Shown here: one piece after another, positions 38,601-47,817 of the stretch
Numbering within the stretch: the first letter of the stretch is position 1
How the letters are laid out: every line of letters starts with the position of its first letter
The notes under the pieces: model-generated
What the model was told of the DNA's origin: nothing
The model's database searches: none
The model's input: only the letters and a program-made list of their open reading frames with translations
Made by a program: the position numbers and the translations under genes
NCBI RefSeq assembly: GCF_001894805.1
Contig: NZ_BCWX01000001.1
Location: 1,612,001-1,676,000 of the forward strand
DNA length: 64,000 nt
Source of the DNA: Rhodococcus globerulus NBRC 14531
GTDB taxonomy: Bacteria > Actinomycetota > Actinomycetes > Mycobacteriales > Mycobacteriaceae
Reading direction: 5' to 3'

Positions 38601-39776
38601 ATGGACTTCATGATGAGTGAGGCCGCGACGGCGTTCCGAGGTGAGCTGCGCCAGCTGGTGAAGGAGCACGTTCCCGAGGATTTCCGCGGGGCCTTCACAG
38701 ATGACCCGGCTGATCTTGATGTGGCCCAGCGGTTCTGCCGCATTCTTGCCGACCGCGGACTGCTGTGCATGGCATGGCCCGAGGAGTTCGGCGGTCGCGG
38801 CGCCACGGTGTGGGAGCAAACGGTGGTTCGCGAGGAGATGTGGGCGCTTCACGAACCGCGCGGCGCGCAATACATGGGCGTCAACTGGGTGGGGCCCACC
38901 ATCATGCGACACGGAACGCGCACGCAGCAGAGCCTGCACCTCCCACCGATTGCCCGAGGCGACGTCATCTGGTGCCAAGGATTCAGTGAGCCCGAAGCCG
39001 GTTCCGATCTGTCCTCGCTGCGTACTGCCGCACGCCGTGACGGCGATGGTTGGCTAATTTCCGGCCAGAAGATCTGGACGTCGTACGCCACGATGGCGCA
39101 GTGGTGCTTCCTACTTGCCCGGACGTCGACCGGTGAGCGCCGGCAGCAAGGCCTGACGGTATTTCTCGTCCCGATGTCCGACCCGGATATCGAGGTCAGG
39201 CCGATCCGCGCCATGCTCGGACCGCACCACCTCAACGAGGTGTTCTTCAACGATGTGCGGGTTACCGAAGAGAACGTGCTGGGTCAGGTGGACGAAGGCT
39301 GGAGCCTGGTTCAGGAAGTGCTTGCCTTCGAGCGCGTCGGCATCGCTCGCTACGCGCGCTGTGAACGGCTGTTGCACGACGCCGCAACGGTTCTCGGGGA
39401 CAGCTGGGACAGTGTCCCGGAAGGATTGCGAAACCGGTGGGCGCGAATGCTGACTCATTGTCGGCGCGCTCGACTGCTCGCCTATCAAGTCGTCGCGTTG
39501 CAGAGCCAGGGAACAGTTCGCCCGGGCGACGCCGCCGCATACCGCATCGCTGTGACCACACTCGATCAGGACAGTGCCGAAGTGCTGACGGAACTCGCGG
39601 CCTTTGTACACTCGTCGGACAGTGCAGGGGGCGTGGTGGTGGATAACGCAGACGCGCAACGATTCTGCCGCGATGTCGAGGAACATTGGCGCTATTCGCA
39701 GGCCGCGACAGTGGCGTCGGGAAGCATCGAGATGCAACGAATTCTCCTTGCTCGGTCACTTCTGGCGGCCGCATGA
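38601..39776 (+). CDS. Acyl-CoA dehydrogenase, large subunit-like (pair 1)
   Basis: 391 aa flavoprotein that introduces an alpha,beta double bond into an acyl-CoA. N-terminal helical domain, beta domain with WCQGFSEPEAGSDLSSLRT and DGWLISGQKIWTSYA, and a C-terminal helical domain ending SGSIEMQRILLARSL, the flavin-contacting motif of large subunits. ATG 38601 lacks a Shine-Dalgarno and a TAATGT element ends 6 nt before it. First of five tightly overlapping genes (38601-43831). Its immediate partner is a smaller, diverged ACAD, suggesting an alpha2beta2 heterotetramer as shown for actinobacterial steroid side-chain enzymes. Confidence 0.9.
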   Translation: MDFMMSEAATAFRGELRQLVKEHVPEDFRGAFTDDPADLDVAQRFCRILADRGLLCMAWPEEFGGRGATVWEQTVVREEMWALHEPRGAQYMGVNWVGPTIMRHGTRTQQSLHLPPIARGDVIWCQGFSEPEAGSDLSSLRTAARRDGDGWLISGQKIWTSYATMAQWCFLLARTSTGERRQQGLTVFLVPMSDPDIEVRPIRAMLGPHHLNEVFFNDVRVTEENVLGQVDEGWSLVQEVLAFERVGIARYARCERLLHDAATVLGDSWDSVPEGLRNRWARMLTHCRRARLLAYQVVALQSQGTVRPGDAAAYRIAVTTLDQDSAEVLTELAAFVHSSDSAGGVVVDNADAQRFCRDVEEHWRYSQAATVASGSIEMQRILLARSLLAAA

Positions 39777-40780
39777 AGCTTGAATTAAGTAACGAGGCAA
39801 TCGAATACGGTCGAACGGCCCTACGTGCCTTCGAGTCTGCGGGTGGTGATCAACTGATTCAGCGGGGCGAGCGGGATCCGGCGCGTCGGGGAAGTGTTGT
39901 GGCACCGGTGTTGGCCGACCTCGGCGCGTGGGATCTCGATCCTCGCGGTGACAGGGACGAACTCGAAGCGGCGGCCGCACTGTGTCACAGTGCTGGCTAC
40001 TGGGCTGTGCCGTATCCAGTGGCTGAGCGGCTGGCGAGGCCGGTTGACCTTGCCGTCGACGGGTTGATCGTTGTTGCCGATCGCGCCCCTGCCGGCCCGG
40101 TATCCGGCATCGATCTACGCTGGGCCGCAGTGACATTGGGCGGCCGTCGTAGCTCCGTTGTCGTCCGCCCGTCTCAGGACTCACCGCGCACAACAGCATT
40201 CGTCGCGCAGTTCGACACGAACTTCGTCGACGACAACGGAGCGAAGGATGTGGCGCTGGCGTTGCTGTTGCCCTGTTGGACGCTACTCGGGATGCTCGAT
40301 CGGGCGATGGACCTGACCCGCGCACATGTGTTGCTGCGCGAGCAGTTCGGGCAACCGCTCGCGAAGCTGCAGAGTGTGCAGTTCCAACTCACCGATGCAC
40401 AGGTGCAGCGCAGTGGCCTCGAGGTGCTCGCGAAGTACGCACTGTGGAGCGTCCAGACCGATAGCAGTGAGGCGCTCGACGACGCACTTGCGCTGCGGTT
40501 GGCCGCAATCGAAGCTGCCGAGATCGTGTTCCGCGTTGCACATCAATTGCACGGGGCGAGTGGCTTCTGCGACGAGACCACGCTGTCGTGGCTCTCGCGG
40601 TACAGCCTTCCACTGCGGCGGCTACCGCTCGGCTTGTCGGCGACGGGTAGCGCATTGACGCAGCGGATCGGCCGTCGCGGCCTTACCGGACTATTCAGTG
40701 ACACAGCATCTATCAGTGACACAGCAGCTATCGGTGGTGCAGCGTCTATCGGTGGTGCAAGGGAAGTGGCAACACTGTGA
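39773..40780 (+). CDS. Acyl-CoA dehydrogenase-like small subunit (pair 1)
   Basis: 335 aa, shorter than typical ACADs and diverged in the N-terminal and beta domains. The C-terminal domain keeps RAHVLLREQFGQPLAKLQSVQ and a degraded HGG motif (LHGASGFCDETTLSWLSRYS). The usual ExQR-type flavin motif is absent, consistent with the partner supplying it. The last ~24 residues are an 18-bp-periodic repeat (SDTA-SISDTAAIGGAASIGGA pattern) not typical of the family. ATG at 39773 overlaps the upstream stop (ATGA). Confidence 0.85.
   Translation: MKLELSNEAIEYGRTALRAFESAGGDQLIQRGERDPARRGSVVAPVLADLGAWDLDPRGDRDELEAAAALCHSAGYWAVPYPVAERLARPVDLAVDGLIVVADRAPAGPVSGIDLRWAAVTLGGRRSSVVVRPSQDSPRTTAFVAQFDTNFVDDNGAKDVALALLLPCWTLLGMLDRAMDLTRAHVLLREQFGQPLAKLQSVQFQLTDAQVQRSGLEVLAKYALWSVQTDSSEALDDALALRLAAIEAAEIVFRVAHQLHGASGFCDETTLSWLSRYSLPLRRLPLGLSATGSALTQRIGRRGLTGLFSDTASISDTAAIGGAASIGGAREVATL
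40692..40763 (+). repeat. 18-bp imperfect tandem repeat at the 3' end of an ACAD gene
   Basis: Four 18-bp units (40692-40709, 40710-40727, 40728-40745, 40746-40763), each around CTATCxGTGxxxCAGCxx, in frame, encoding a Ser/Ala/Gly-rich tail. Confidence 0.8.
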
Positions 40781-41559
40781 CCTACGACCTTCCTGAAGAG
40801 CTGACGGTCGAGTGTGACGGCCCGATTCGACTTGTCACGATAAATCGACCGGCCGAACGCAATGCCGTGAACAAACCTCTGCACTGGGCTCTGGCGAACG
40901 TGTGGCGACAGTTGGCCGCGGATCGTGAGGCGGCTGTGGTGATTCTGACCGGGGCCGGCAAAGCCTTCAGTGCTGGTGGCGATCTGGACTGGATCTCTTC
41001 GTTCCTCGACGATCCGGTTGCCCGGGACGAAAGCATCCGTGAGGGTGCAGAAGTCATCGACGAGATGCTGAGATTTCCGCTTCCCGTGATCGCCGCGGTC
41101 AACGGTCCGGCGGTAGGCCTCGGGTGCAGTGTGGCTGTCCTGTGTGACGTCGTACTGATGTCGGACACCGCTTATCTTGCCGATCCGCACGTTGCCGTCG
41201 GCCTGGTTGCAGGCGACGGCGGGGCTGCCTTCTGGCCGCTACTCACCCCGATCATGAGATCGCGAGAGTTCTTGTACACGGGTGATCGAATCCCCGCTGC
41301 TACGGCAGTCGAGTTGGGGCTTGCCAGTCGAACCTGCGCGCCCGAGGACTTGGTTGGGGAGGCGAGACGCCTTGCCGTGCGATTGGCGGCGCAGCCGCGC
41401 GAGGCATTGCAGGGGACTAAACGCATCGTCAACATGTACCTATCCCAGGCACTCGGTGGTCCCATGCAAGCCGGTTTTGCTGCGGAGGTTGCCACCATGA
41501 GCTCTCCCGAGCATCGGCAGCGTCTTGGCGCCATGCGATCGACGGCCGTGACCCGATGA
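40777..41559 (+). CDS. Enoyl-CoA hydratase/isomerase (crotonase-fold) protein lacking the usual glutamates
   Basis: 260 aa with a clear crotonase fold: AFSAGGDLDWI (oxyanion-hole strand) and AVNGPAVGLGCSVAVLCD. In canonical hydratase the two catalytic Glu lie in GGGCELAxxCD and in PExxLG; here these read GCSVAVLCD and DPHVAVGLVAGDGG, so both are replaced (Ser and His). The Asp in VAGDGG might take over, as in related actinobacterial EchA proteins. The reaction may be hydrolysis, decarboxylation or isomerisation rather than hydration. GTG at 40777 overlaps the previous stop (GTGA). Confidence 0.87.
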   Translation: MTYDLPEELTVECDGPIRLVTINRPAERNAVNKPLHWALANVWRQLAADREAAVVILTGAGKAFSAGGDLDWISSFLDDPVARDESIREGAEVIDEMLRFPLPVIAAVNGPAVGLGCSVAVLCDVVLMSDTAYLADPHVAVGLVAGDGGAAFWPLLTPIMRSREFLYTGDRIPAATAVELGLASRTCAPEDLVGEARRLAVRLAAQPREALQGTKRIVNMYLSQALGGPMQAGFAAEVATMSSPEHRQRLGAMRSTAVTR

Positions 41560-42734
41560 CGGTGCTCGCTCCTGGTGGCACGCTCGACGAATTTCGCGAG
41601 AACGTGCGGGACTGGTGCCGCACCCATGTGCCGACAGACTGGCGAGCCGAGCAGACCGGAGCGTCGGACGAGGAGTTCGTTCGGTTCCAGAAGGCATGGA
41701 TGCAGGAACTCCGCACTGCTGGTCTGGCGGTGCCGCACTGGCCGCAGGAGTGGGGCGGAGGGATGTCCACCCCGCGGCAAATCGTCCTGTATCAAGAGCT
41801 TGCGGCCCATGACGCGCCGCGCCTCGTGCTGCCGTTCGTCTCGATCCATCATGCAGCGTCGACGCTGCTTGCGGCGGGGACGGACGAACAGCGGCGTCGT
41901 CATCTACCGGCGATCCTCGACGGCGAAATCTGGTGTCAGGGTTTCTCCGAACCGGGAGCAGGATCGGACATGGCGGCACTGAAGACGACAGCGCGACGGG
42001 ACGGGGATGCCTACGTCGTCAAGGGACAAAAGCTGTGGGCGAGTGGCGCGATGTACGCGGACTGGTGCCTTCTCCTGGCTCGAACCGACCCGAACGCACC
42101 GAAGCGGCAGGGCATTTCGTACTTTCTGATGGATATGAAAACTCCAGGAATCGAGGTCCGGCCGATCCGGCAGGCCACCGGCGAGTCGCACTTCTGCGAG
42201 ATATTTCTCGACGACGTTGTCATCCCGGCGTCGCAACTGGTCGGACGGCCCAACGAGGGATGGCAGGTTGCGCAGGAAACGCTTGGCGCCGAACGTGGGA
42301 TGACTATGCTCGAGCTTGCAGAGCGCCTGGGCTCGAGCGGGTTTCGGTGGCTGGTGGAGTTGTGTTCGCGTCACCGCGGCGATGCTCTGGTGGCAGATGA
42401 ACTGGCGTCACTCGAGATCGAACTGACGGGATTGCGCGCGCTGTGCGCAGACTTTGCCGGTAATCCCCGGCCTGGTCCGGCGGATGCATCCATTGTGAAG
42501 TTGCACTACAGCGAACTCCTGCAACGGATGACGGATTTCGGCGCCGACATCGCGGGCCTTTCCGCGCACACCGTGCTGCGCAAACCTTTGTCGAGTGGGT
42601 GGGAATCCGGTGCGTGGGTTCTGGACTTCATCGGCTCGTGGGAATGGACGATCCCCGGTGGAACCAGCGAAATCCAACGCACCATTATCGGCGAGCGCGG
42701 CCTCGGCCTCCCTCGCGAACCGAGAGGCCACTGA
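41556..42734 (+). CDS. Acyl-CoA dehydrogenase, large subunit-like (pair 2)
   Basis: 392 aa. WCQGFSEPGAGSDMAALKT and DAYVVKGQKLWASGAMYADWCLLLART in the beta domain; C-terminal IPGGTSEIQRTIIGERGLGLPREP is the complete flavin-binding GGTxEIQR motif. Overlaps the crotonase-fold gene by 4 nt and its small partner by one base (TGATG). Pairing with the next gene as an alpha2beta2 ACAD is inferred from context and complementary motifs. Confidence 0.91.
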   Translation: MTVLAPGGTLDEFRENVRDWCRTHVPTDWRAEQTGASDEEFVRFQKAWMQELRTAGLAVPHWPQEWGGGMSTPRQIVLYQELAAHDAPRLVLPFVSIHHAASTLLAAGTDEQRRRHLPAILDGEIWCQGFSEPGAGSDMAALKTTARRDGDAYVVKGQKLWASGAMYADWCLLLARTDPNAPKRQGISYFLMDMKTPGIEVRPIRQATGESHFCEIFLDDVVIPASQLVGRPNEGWQVAQETLGAERGMTMLELAERLGSSGFRWLVELCSRHRGDALVADELASLEIELTGLRALCADFAGNPRPGPADASIVKLHYSELLQRMTDFGADIAGLSAHTVLRKPLSSGWESGAWVLDFIGSWEWTIPGGTSEIQRTIIGERGLGLPREPRGH

Positions 42735-43831
42735 TGTCGTCGTCGCTTGCAGAACTTGCCGAAGTACACGCAGAGCTGCGTGCAATGGTGCGTGAGATTC
42801 TGGCAAAGTCCGGTAGTGAGGCGGTGAACGGGGAGGTGGACTGGGGACTGATTGCTCGCTCCGGTGCAGTTGGTCTCGAGGTGCAGGCGGAATTCGACGG
42901 CGCCGACGCAACGTTCGGGGAGGTCGCGCTAGTCCTGCAGGAAATCGGTCGTACGGCTTCACGCACCCGATACGTGACTGTTGCGGCACTTGGCGTCGGC
43001 GCGCTCAATCTGCTGGAATCGCGGCCGGAACGAGATCGGCTGTTGTGCGATACCGCCGCCGGATACGCGGCTCCGATTGTTGTTCTCGGTGGTGAAACGT
43101 TGGGGGAGAGCACCTTCCGTATCGACCAGAATGCAGATGGTTACCAACTGAGCGGGCACGCGAGCTTTGTGCTCGATGCGAGCGCAGCGGACAGTTACCT
43201 TGTGCCTGCACGTGAGGCTGACGGGAACCTCGTTGTTGTCAACATCGACCCGCGGGCTGCCGGACTGACTGTGACGGAGCAGGAAGTTCTCGATGCCACG
43301 CGCAACTTCGGGTCCGTGACAGCCTCGTGCGTGGTCGTCGGCCCGGAATCGGTGTGGCGTGTGCGCGATGATGCGTCGAATGCTCTTACCCGACTGTGTG
43401 ATCGGGCTGCGGTTGCAGTGGCGTGTGACAGCCTCGGGCTGAGCGAGGCCATGTTGGAGGCGACCGTCGACTATGTCGGAGTGCGTGAGCAGTTCGGACG
43501 TCGGATCGGTTCGTTTCAGGCCGTCAAACATGCGTGTGCGGACATGCTCGTTCAGGTGACGATTGCCAGGTCTCTGGTCGCGGCGGCGGTGCGTGCTTTA
43601 ACCCAGGACACGTCGGACGCTTCCGTCGCGGCCGCGATGGCGAAGTCGTACGCGTGTTCTGCGGCAGTTGATATTGCCGGGAAGGCAATGCAACTCCACG
43701 GCGGCATGGGCTACACGTGGGAGAGCGGGATACACGTCTACCTCAAACGTGCGACGCTCAATCGTTCCCTGTTCGGGTCTCCGGCTGCGCACCGAACGCG
43801 GTTGGCTCAGAGGTATTTTCAGGAGTCGTAG
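42734..43831 (+). CDS. Acyl-CoA dehydrogenase, small subunit-like (pair 2)
   Basis: 365 aa. Keeps REQFGRRIGSFQAVKHACADM and the MQLHGGMGYTWESGIHVYLKRATL motif (HGGxGxTWE) that completes the active site across the dimer interface; the EIQR-type flavin motif is missing. Start ATG at 42734 overlaps the preceding TGA by one base. It ends the five-gene operon; a 16-bp hairpin follows. Confidence 0.9.
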   Translation: MSSSLAELAEVHAELRAMVREILAKSGSEAVNGEVDWGLIARSGAVGLEVQAEFDGADATFGEVALVLQEIGRTASRTRYVTVAALGVGALNLLESRPERDRLLCDTAAGYAAPIVVLGGETLGESTFRIDQNADGYQLSGHASFVLDASAADSYLVPAREADGNLVVVNIDPRAAGLTVTEQEVLDATRNFGSVTASCVVVGPESVWRVRDDASNALTRLCDRAAVAVACDSLGLSEAMLEATVDYVGVREQFGRRIGSFQAVKHACADMLVQVTIARSLVAAAVRALTQDTSDASVAAAMAKSYACSAAVDIAGKAMQLHGGMGYTWESGIHVYLKRATLNRSLFGSPAAHRTRLAQRYFQES

Positions 43832-43840
43832 ATTTCGCTG

Positions 43841-43887
43841 GGTGTACCGGCTGATCAACCCGGTAGCTATCGATCAGCCGGTACACC
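43841..43887. terminator. Hairpin between convergent operons
   Basis: Perfect 16-bp stem: GGTGTACCGGCTGATC (43841-43856) with its complement at 43872-43887 and a 15-nt loop. It separates the ACAD operon from the convergent ligase gene (stop at 43889) and probably terminates both. Confidence 0.85.
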
Positions 43888-43888
43888 T

Positions 43889-45589
43889 TCACGCCTTCAA
43901 CAGTTGTGCAGCGCGCTCTCGAATTTCACTGGATTTGATTTTTGCACTGCCGGTGAGAGCGATTTGGTCCTCGTCGAAAAACAGCACATGACGCGGAACC
44001 TTGTAGCTGGCGAGGCGTTCTCGCAGGAAAGTGCGAATTTCTTCTTGATGCAGATCGGTGCCCTCGTGCGCAACGATGCAGGACACGACGACCTCGCCAA
44101 GCGTCTCGTGCGGAACACCAACAGTGCGGGTGACCTTCACTCCGGGATGGCTGACCAGAGCCTCGTCGACTTCGAGCGGTGAGACGTTTGCGCCACCGGT
44201 CTTGATGATGTCGGTGAGGCGGCCCTCCCAGAACAGCCGGCCGACATCGTCGAGATATCCGCCGTCGCCGGTGTGGAAGAAACCTTCGGCGTCGACGGTC
44301 TCGCTGAGTGGTGTGCCGATATACCCGAGCATCAGTGTCGGACCCTTGACACAAATTTCGCCGCGTTCGCCGATCGGGAGAACATCGCCGGTGAGCGCGT
44401 CGACAACCTTGACGGTTGTTCCGGGAAGCGGCTCACCGCTGCTGCCCCCCGTTACGTCGTCCGGCGTATTGGCCGGGAAACAAGTTGAAATGGTGAAGGT
44501 TTCGGTGTTTCCGTACGCATGGCCGGGTTCGAACCATGTGGCCGTGACGCTGGGGTGACGGGCTACCGGTGTGTTGAAATCGACGTACGACAAGCTACTC
44601 AAATCCGCGCCGGTCCAGTTGGGTGCGGATTCGAACTGTGCCCATTGGTGCGGCCACGCAAACGGAAAGTTGACTTGTTCCGACTCGATGAGCCCGATTG
44701 CCTCTGCTGCGTCGAACGTCGATTGCAGTACCAATGAGCCACCGCTCGCGAAGGTCGTGCCCAGCGCCATCGCAAAGTTGCCTGACCAGAAAAATCCGTT
44801 GGCCGACCAGCATCGGATGTTGTCCTCGGGGTTGAAACGATACATGCGCCGAAATCGCCACATCTGAATGCTGACACCACGATGTGCGCTGAGAATGCCT
44901 TTGGGTTTGCTTGTCGTCCCTGACGAGAAGAACAGCACAGCAGCATCACTCGGGCGCACAGCCGCCGCGATGGATTCGATCAACCCCCTCGATTGGTCGA
45001 CGCCTCGCGAGCGGAATGTGTCCCACGTGTCGATCGCCCCGATTGCTTCTCCGTCGCCGACCATGGCCAGATGACGAAGAAAAGGGAATCGCGGCGACTG
45101 CACTGTGCCGGGAGCTGCAGTGCCGAACTGTGGTTCGAGCGTGGTCAGCACCTCCGCAAGGTCTTTACCGAGTACGGTGCGCTCGAACAGCAGAACCGAG
45201 ACTGCAGAATTCTCCAGCAGGTAGTCCAGTTCCGCCGCTGTTGAGAACGTGCTGAGTGTGACCGCTACACCGCCGGCGAGGGCGGTGCCGAACACCGACG
45301 CGATCCACTCCGGACGGTTGGTCATCAAGACGCCCACCCGGCCGTCCTTGTCCAGACCGATACCCCGCAGAGCTTGGGCGACTTCGATTGCGCGCTCCCA
45401 CAATTGTGCGTAGGACCAGCGGACGACACCGTCGTCGGAGCGCATGACCAGAGCTTCGCGATCGCCGTACATCTGCGTCACTTCCCGGAGGAATCCGGGA
45501 AGAGTCAGTGCGCCGAGGCCTGGTTCGTCGAGCAGTGGTACACCGTGCGCGATTGAAACAGCTGGTGCCGCATTCACATCGGTGGTCAA
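43889..45589 (-). CDS. AMP-dependent acyl-CoA synthetase (acid-CoA ligase)
   Basis: 566 aa ANL-superfamily ligase: P-loop-like FFSSGTTSKPKGIL, the adenylation motif YGNTET, TGDGGYLDDVGRL (Asp contacts ribose) and a C-terminal Lys (TGSAKIKSSEI) for adenylation. Activates a carboxylic acid to its CoA thioester via an acyl-adenylate. It is third in the minus-strand set AcuI-like reductase, dehydratase, ligase (gaps 16 and 28 nt). Substrate chain cannot be read from sequence. Confidence 0.9.
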   Translation of the reverse strand: MTTDVNAAPAVSIAHGVPLLDEPGLGALTLPGFLREVTQMYGDREALVMRSDDGVVRWSYAQLWERAIEVAQALRGIGLDKDGRVGVLMTNRPEWIASVFGTALAGGVAVTLSTFSTAAELDYLLENSAVSVLLFERTVLGKDLAEVLTTLEPQFGTAAPGTVQSPRFPFLRHLAMVGDGEAIGAIDTWDTFRSRGVDQSRGLIESIAAAVRPSDAAVLFFSSGTTSKPKGILSAHRGVSIQMWRFRRMYRFNPEDNIRCWSANGFFWSGNFAMALGTTFASGGSLVLQSTFDAAEAIGLIESEQVNFPFAWPHQWAQFESAPNWTGADLSSLSYVDFNTPVARHPSVTATWFEPGHAYGNTETFTISTCFPANTPDDVTGGSSGEPLPGTTVKVVDALTGDVLPIGERGEICVKGPTLMLGYIGTPLSETVDAEGFFHTGDGGYLDDVGRLFWEGRLTDIIKTGGANVSPLEVDEALVSHPGVKVTRTVGVPHETLGEVVVSCIVAHEGTDLHQEEIRTFLRERLASYKVPRHVLFFDEDQIALTGSAKIKSSEIRERAAQLLKA

Positions 45590-45617
45590 GGCTTGCCTCT
45601 TTCATGTCGAGGGAGAG

Positions 45618-46817
45618 TCAGGAGAACGGCAGTTCGACCTCGGCCGTGCAGGACACCAGAACGTCGCCGTCCTGATTGGTCAGACGCAGCTTGATCTGGA
45701 CAAGCGGTACGCCCCAGGCTGATTGAGCTTCCTTGCCAACGACCTCGGCGTCGAAGTACGTCACGTCGCCCTCGAATGCAGGTGTGCGGAAGTCGGCCTT
45801 GGTATGGCGGACCATGCCGTTGTGACCTGCCCAGTTGGCGAGGAAGTCGGTGCACCAGGCGCCCATCGTCGCGCCGTAACCGTAGGCCCTGGCCATCCCG
45901 ACTTCGCTGGCCTTGTCGCTGTCGATGTGGCCGCGAGACGGACCGACGTACAGGCCGTCGCGCTTGCGCGGGTCGATCTTGGCTCCTTCCTCGTCGTAAC
46001 CGAAGCCCTCCACCCAGCCCGGATCCTGGTAGACCCAGGGATCTTCGACGCCGTCGGGTGCAACCCAGTGGAAGGTGCCCCAGATGTTGAAAAGGAATGC
46101 GCGGTACTCCGTGGTGAAGCTTGCGATACTGTGCGGGCCGATGACGCGTCGCTGCAGTGTGTCGCCGATCTCGACCTCGTCGAAGCGCGGTGAAACACCC
46201 ATGCGGTTGGACATGAGCCATTCGTGGCGCAGGTTCTCGACCTCGATGAGTTCTGCGTTGGTCCACCGTTTGACGGCCCCGACATTGTTGTTGTACATGC
46301 CGCGCTTTGTTGCCTGGTCGGCCAGGTAACGGATGGCTGTCGACCGTTCGAGTGCAACCTTGGAGCCGTGCTGGTTGGTGTGGAGCGTGTCGCCGCGCGA
46401 GAACATCGTGGGACCGGCGAACTTCGTATCGGCAACCTTGTAATCGTGGAAGCGTCGTTCTTGGAACAACGTGTCGCCGGGACGCACCGGCGTTCCGTAG
46501 AACCACCATTCCTCGCCGCCGAAGATCAAGTGGCTGTTCGGAATGTGTCCGACGCACGCCGGCTGAGCTCCGTGCCCGTAGTCCAGACCTACTGCGATGG
46601 ACTGCGGTGCGATCAGACCGCCGAACTTACTGGCACGGGCAAATTCCTCATCCCAGTGGATCGGGTTGGGGTTGTCCATCGCCATGACCCAACGCCGCAC
46701 GTCGGTGGTGCTGCACGGATCCCACAGCTGCCCGCCGCCGACAGGTTGGCCTACACGGTGGTCTACATCGGACAGATCGAGTTCGACGGTTTCCGGTTCG
46801 GTTAACTTCGTATTCAT
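45618..46817 (-). CDS. Double-hotdog acyl dehydratase (FAS1-like/MaoC family)
   Basis: 399 aa with two hotdog-like halves. N-terminal half (about residues 15-170) resembles the FAS1-like dehydratase domain (NPNPIHWDEEFARASKFGGLIAPQSIAVGLDY, a hydratase-2-like motif with Asn-Pro-x-His); the C-terminal half has GATMGAWCTDFLANWAGHNGMVRH, a second hydratase-type helix. Probably hydrates or dehydrates an enoyl-/hydroxyacyl-CoA. ATG at 46817 follows GGGAGCC; upstream in-frame start rejected because it overlaps the reductase gene. Confidence 0.8.
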   Translation of the reverse strand: MNTKLTEPETVELDLSDVDHRVGQPVGGGQLWDPCSTTDVRRWVMAMDNPNPIHWDEEFARASKFGGLIAPQSIAVGLDYGHGAQPACVGHIPNSHLIFGGEEWWFYGTPVRPGDTLFQERRFHDYKVADTKFAGPTMFSRGDTLHTNQHGSKVALERSTAIRYLADQATKRGMYNNNVGAVKRWTNAELIEVENLRHEWLMSNRMGVSPRFDEVEIGDTLQRRVIGPHSIASFTTEYRAFLFNIWGTFHWVAPDGVEDPWVYQDPGWVEGFGYDEEGAKIDPRKRDGLYVGPSRGHIDSDKASEVGMARAYGYGATMGAWCTDFLANWAGHNGMVRHTKADFRTPAFEGDVTYFDAEVVGKEAQSAWGVPLVQIKLRLTNQDGDVLVSCTAEVELPFS

Positions 46818-46833
46818 CGTCTCTGGCTCCCGG

Positions 46834-47817
46834 CTATCGATTGACGTCGACGACGATGCGTCCACGCACCGTGCCGTCCATGAGTTTTCTTGCAGCAGTG
46901 ATCGATTCGCCCAGTGCGATGTCGTGGGCGATTGACTCCAGTGCCTCGGCATCCAGATCACGAGCCAGGCGATCCCAGGTGGCCAGGCGACGAGACTTGG
47001 GTGCCATCACGCTGTCGACACCGAGCAGTGACACGCCGCGGAGAATGAACGGCGCAACCGAGCCAGGGAAATCCATCCCCTGAGCGAGGCCACAGGCTGC
47101 GACAGCACCGCCGTACCGGGTTTGCGCGCACGCGTTCGCGAGGGTGTGACTGCCCACCGAATCGACGACGCCCGCCCAGCGTTCCTTCTGCATCGGCTTG
47201 CCGGCACCGGAGAGTTCGGCGCGGTCGATTACCGTTGTTGCGCCAAGGCTTTGGAGGTATTCCGCTTCGTCGACCTTGCCGGTCGACGCAGCGACGGTGA
47301 AGCCTGCCTTTGCCAGTAGGGCGATCGCGACACTGCCCACTCCGCCGGATGCTCCGGTCACGAGTATCTCGCCCTGGTCGGGCGATACACCGAAGTCGAC
47401 GAGAGCGTCGACGCACAGGCTGGCGGCATAGCCCGCAGTGCCGATAGCCATGGCGGCATGGGCGGTGAATGCCGCGGGAAGTGGTATCAACCAGTCGCCG
47501 TTCAGGCGCGCGCGCTGGGCGAGTCCGCCCCAGTGGGATTCGCCGACGCCCCAACCGTTGAGTACGACGCGATCGCCGGCTGCCCAGTCTGCGTGTGAAC
47601 TCTCGGTGACTGTTCCGGCGAGGTCGATTCCGGGGACCATCGGGAACTTGCGCACTACTGGAGACGAACCGGTAATGGCCAGAGCGTCTTTGTAATTGAG
47701 AGTTGAATAGTCCACGTCGATGCTGACATTTCCGTCGGGTAGATCAGCTTCGTCGAGACTGGTGCAGGCGACGCTTTGTCCCGTGTCGTTCTTCTCGATG
47801 ACTATTGCCGAAAACAT
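46834..47817 (-). CDS. MDR-family acrylyl-CoA reductase-like enzyme (AcuI/YhdH type)
   Basis: 327 aa. GroES-like domain [34 protein letters not shown] is characteristic of the AcuI/YhdH subgroup, followed by NADP motif [19 protein letters not shown]. Likely an NADPH-dependent reductase of a short or branched alpha,beta-unsaturated acyl-CoA; acryloyl-CoA itself is not proven. First gene of the operon with the dehydratase and ligase. Upstream (149-182 nt) is the second copy of the 34-nt promoter module. Confidence 0.88.
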   Translation of the reverse strand: MFSAIVIEKNDTGQSVACTSLDEADLPDGNVSIDVDYSTLNYKDALAITGSSPVVRKFPMVPGIDLAGTVTESSHADWAAGDRVVLNGWGVGESHWGGLAQRARLNGDWLIPLPAAFTAHAAMAIGTAGYAASLCVDALVDFGVSPDQGEILVTGASGGVGSVAIALLAKAGFTVAASTGKVDEAEYLQSLGATTVIDRAELSGAGKPMQKERWAGVVDSVGSHTLANACAQTRYGGAVAACGLAQGMDFPGSVAPFILRGVSLLGVDSVMAPKSRRLATWDRLARDLDAEALESIAHDIALGESITAARKLMDGTVRGRIVVDVNR

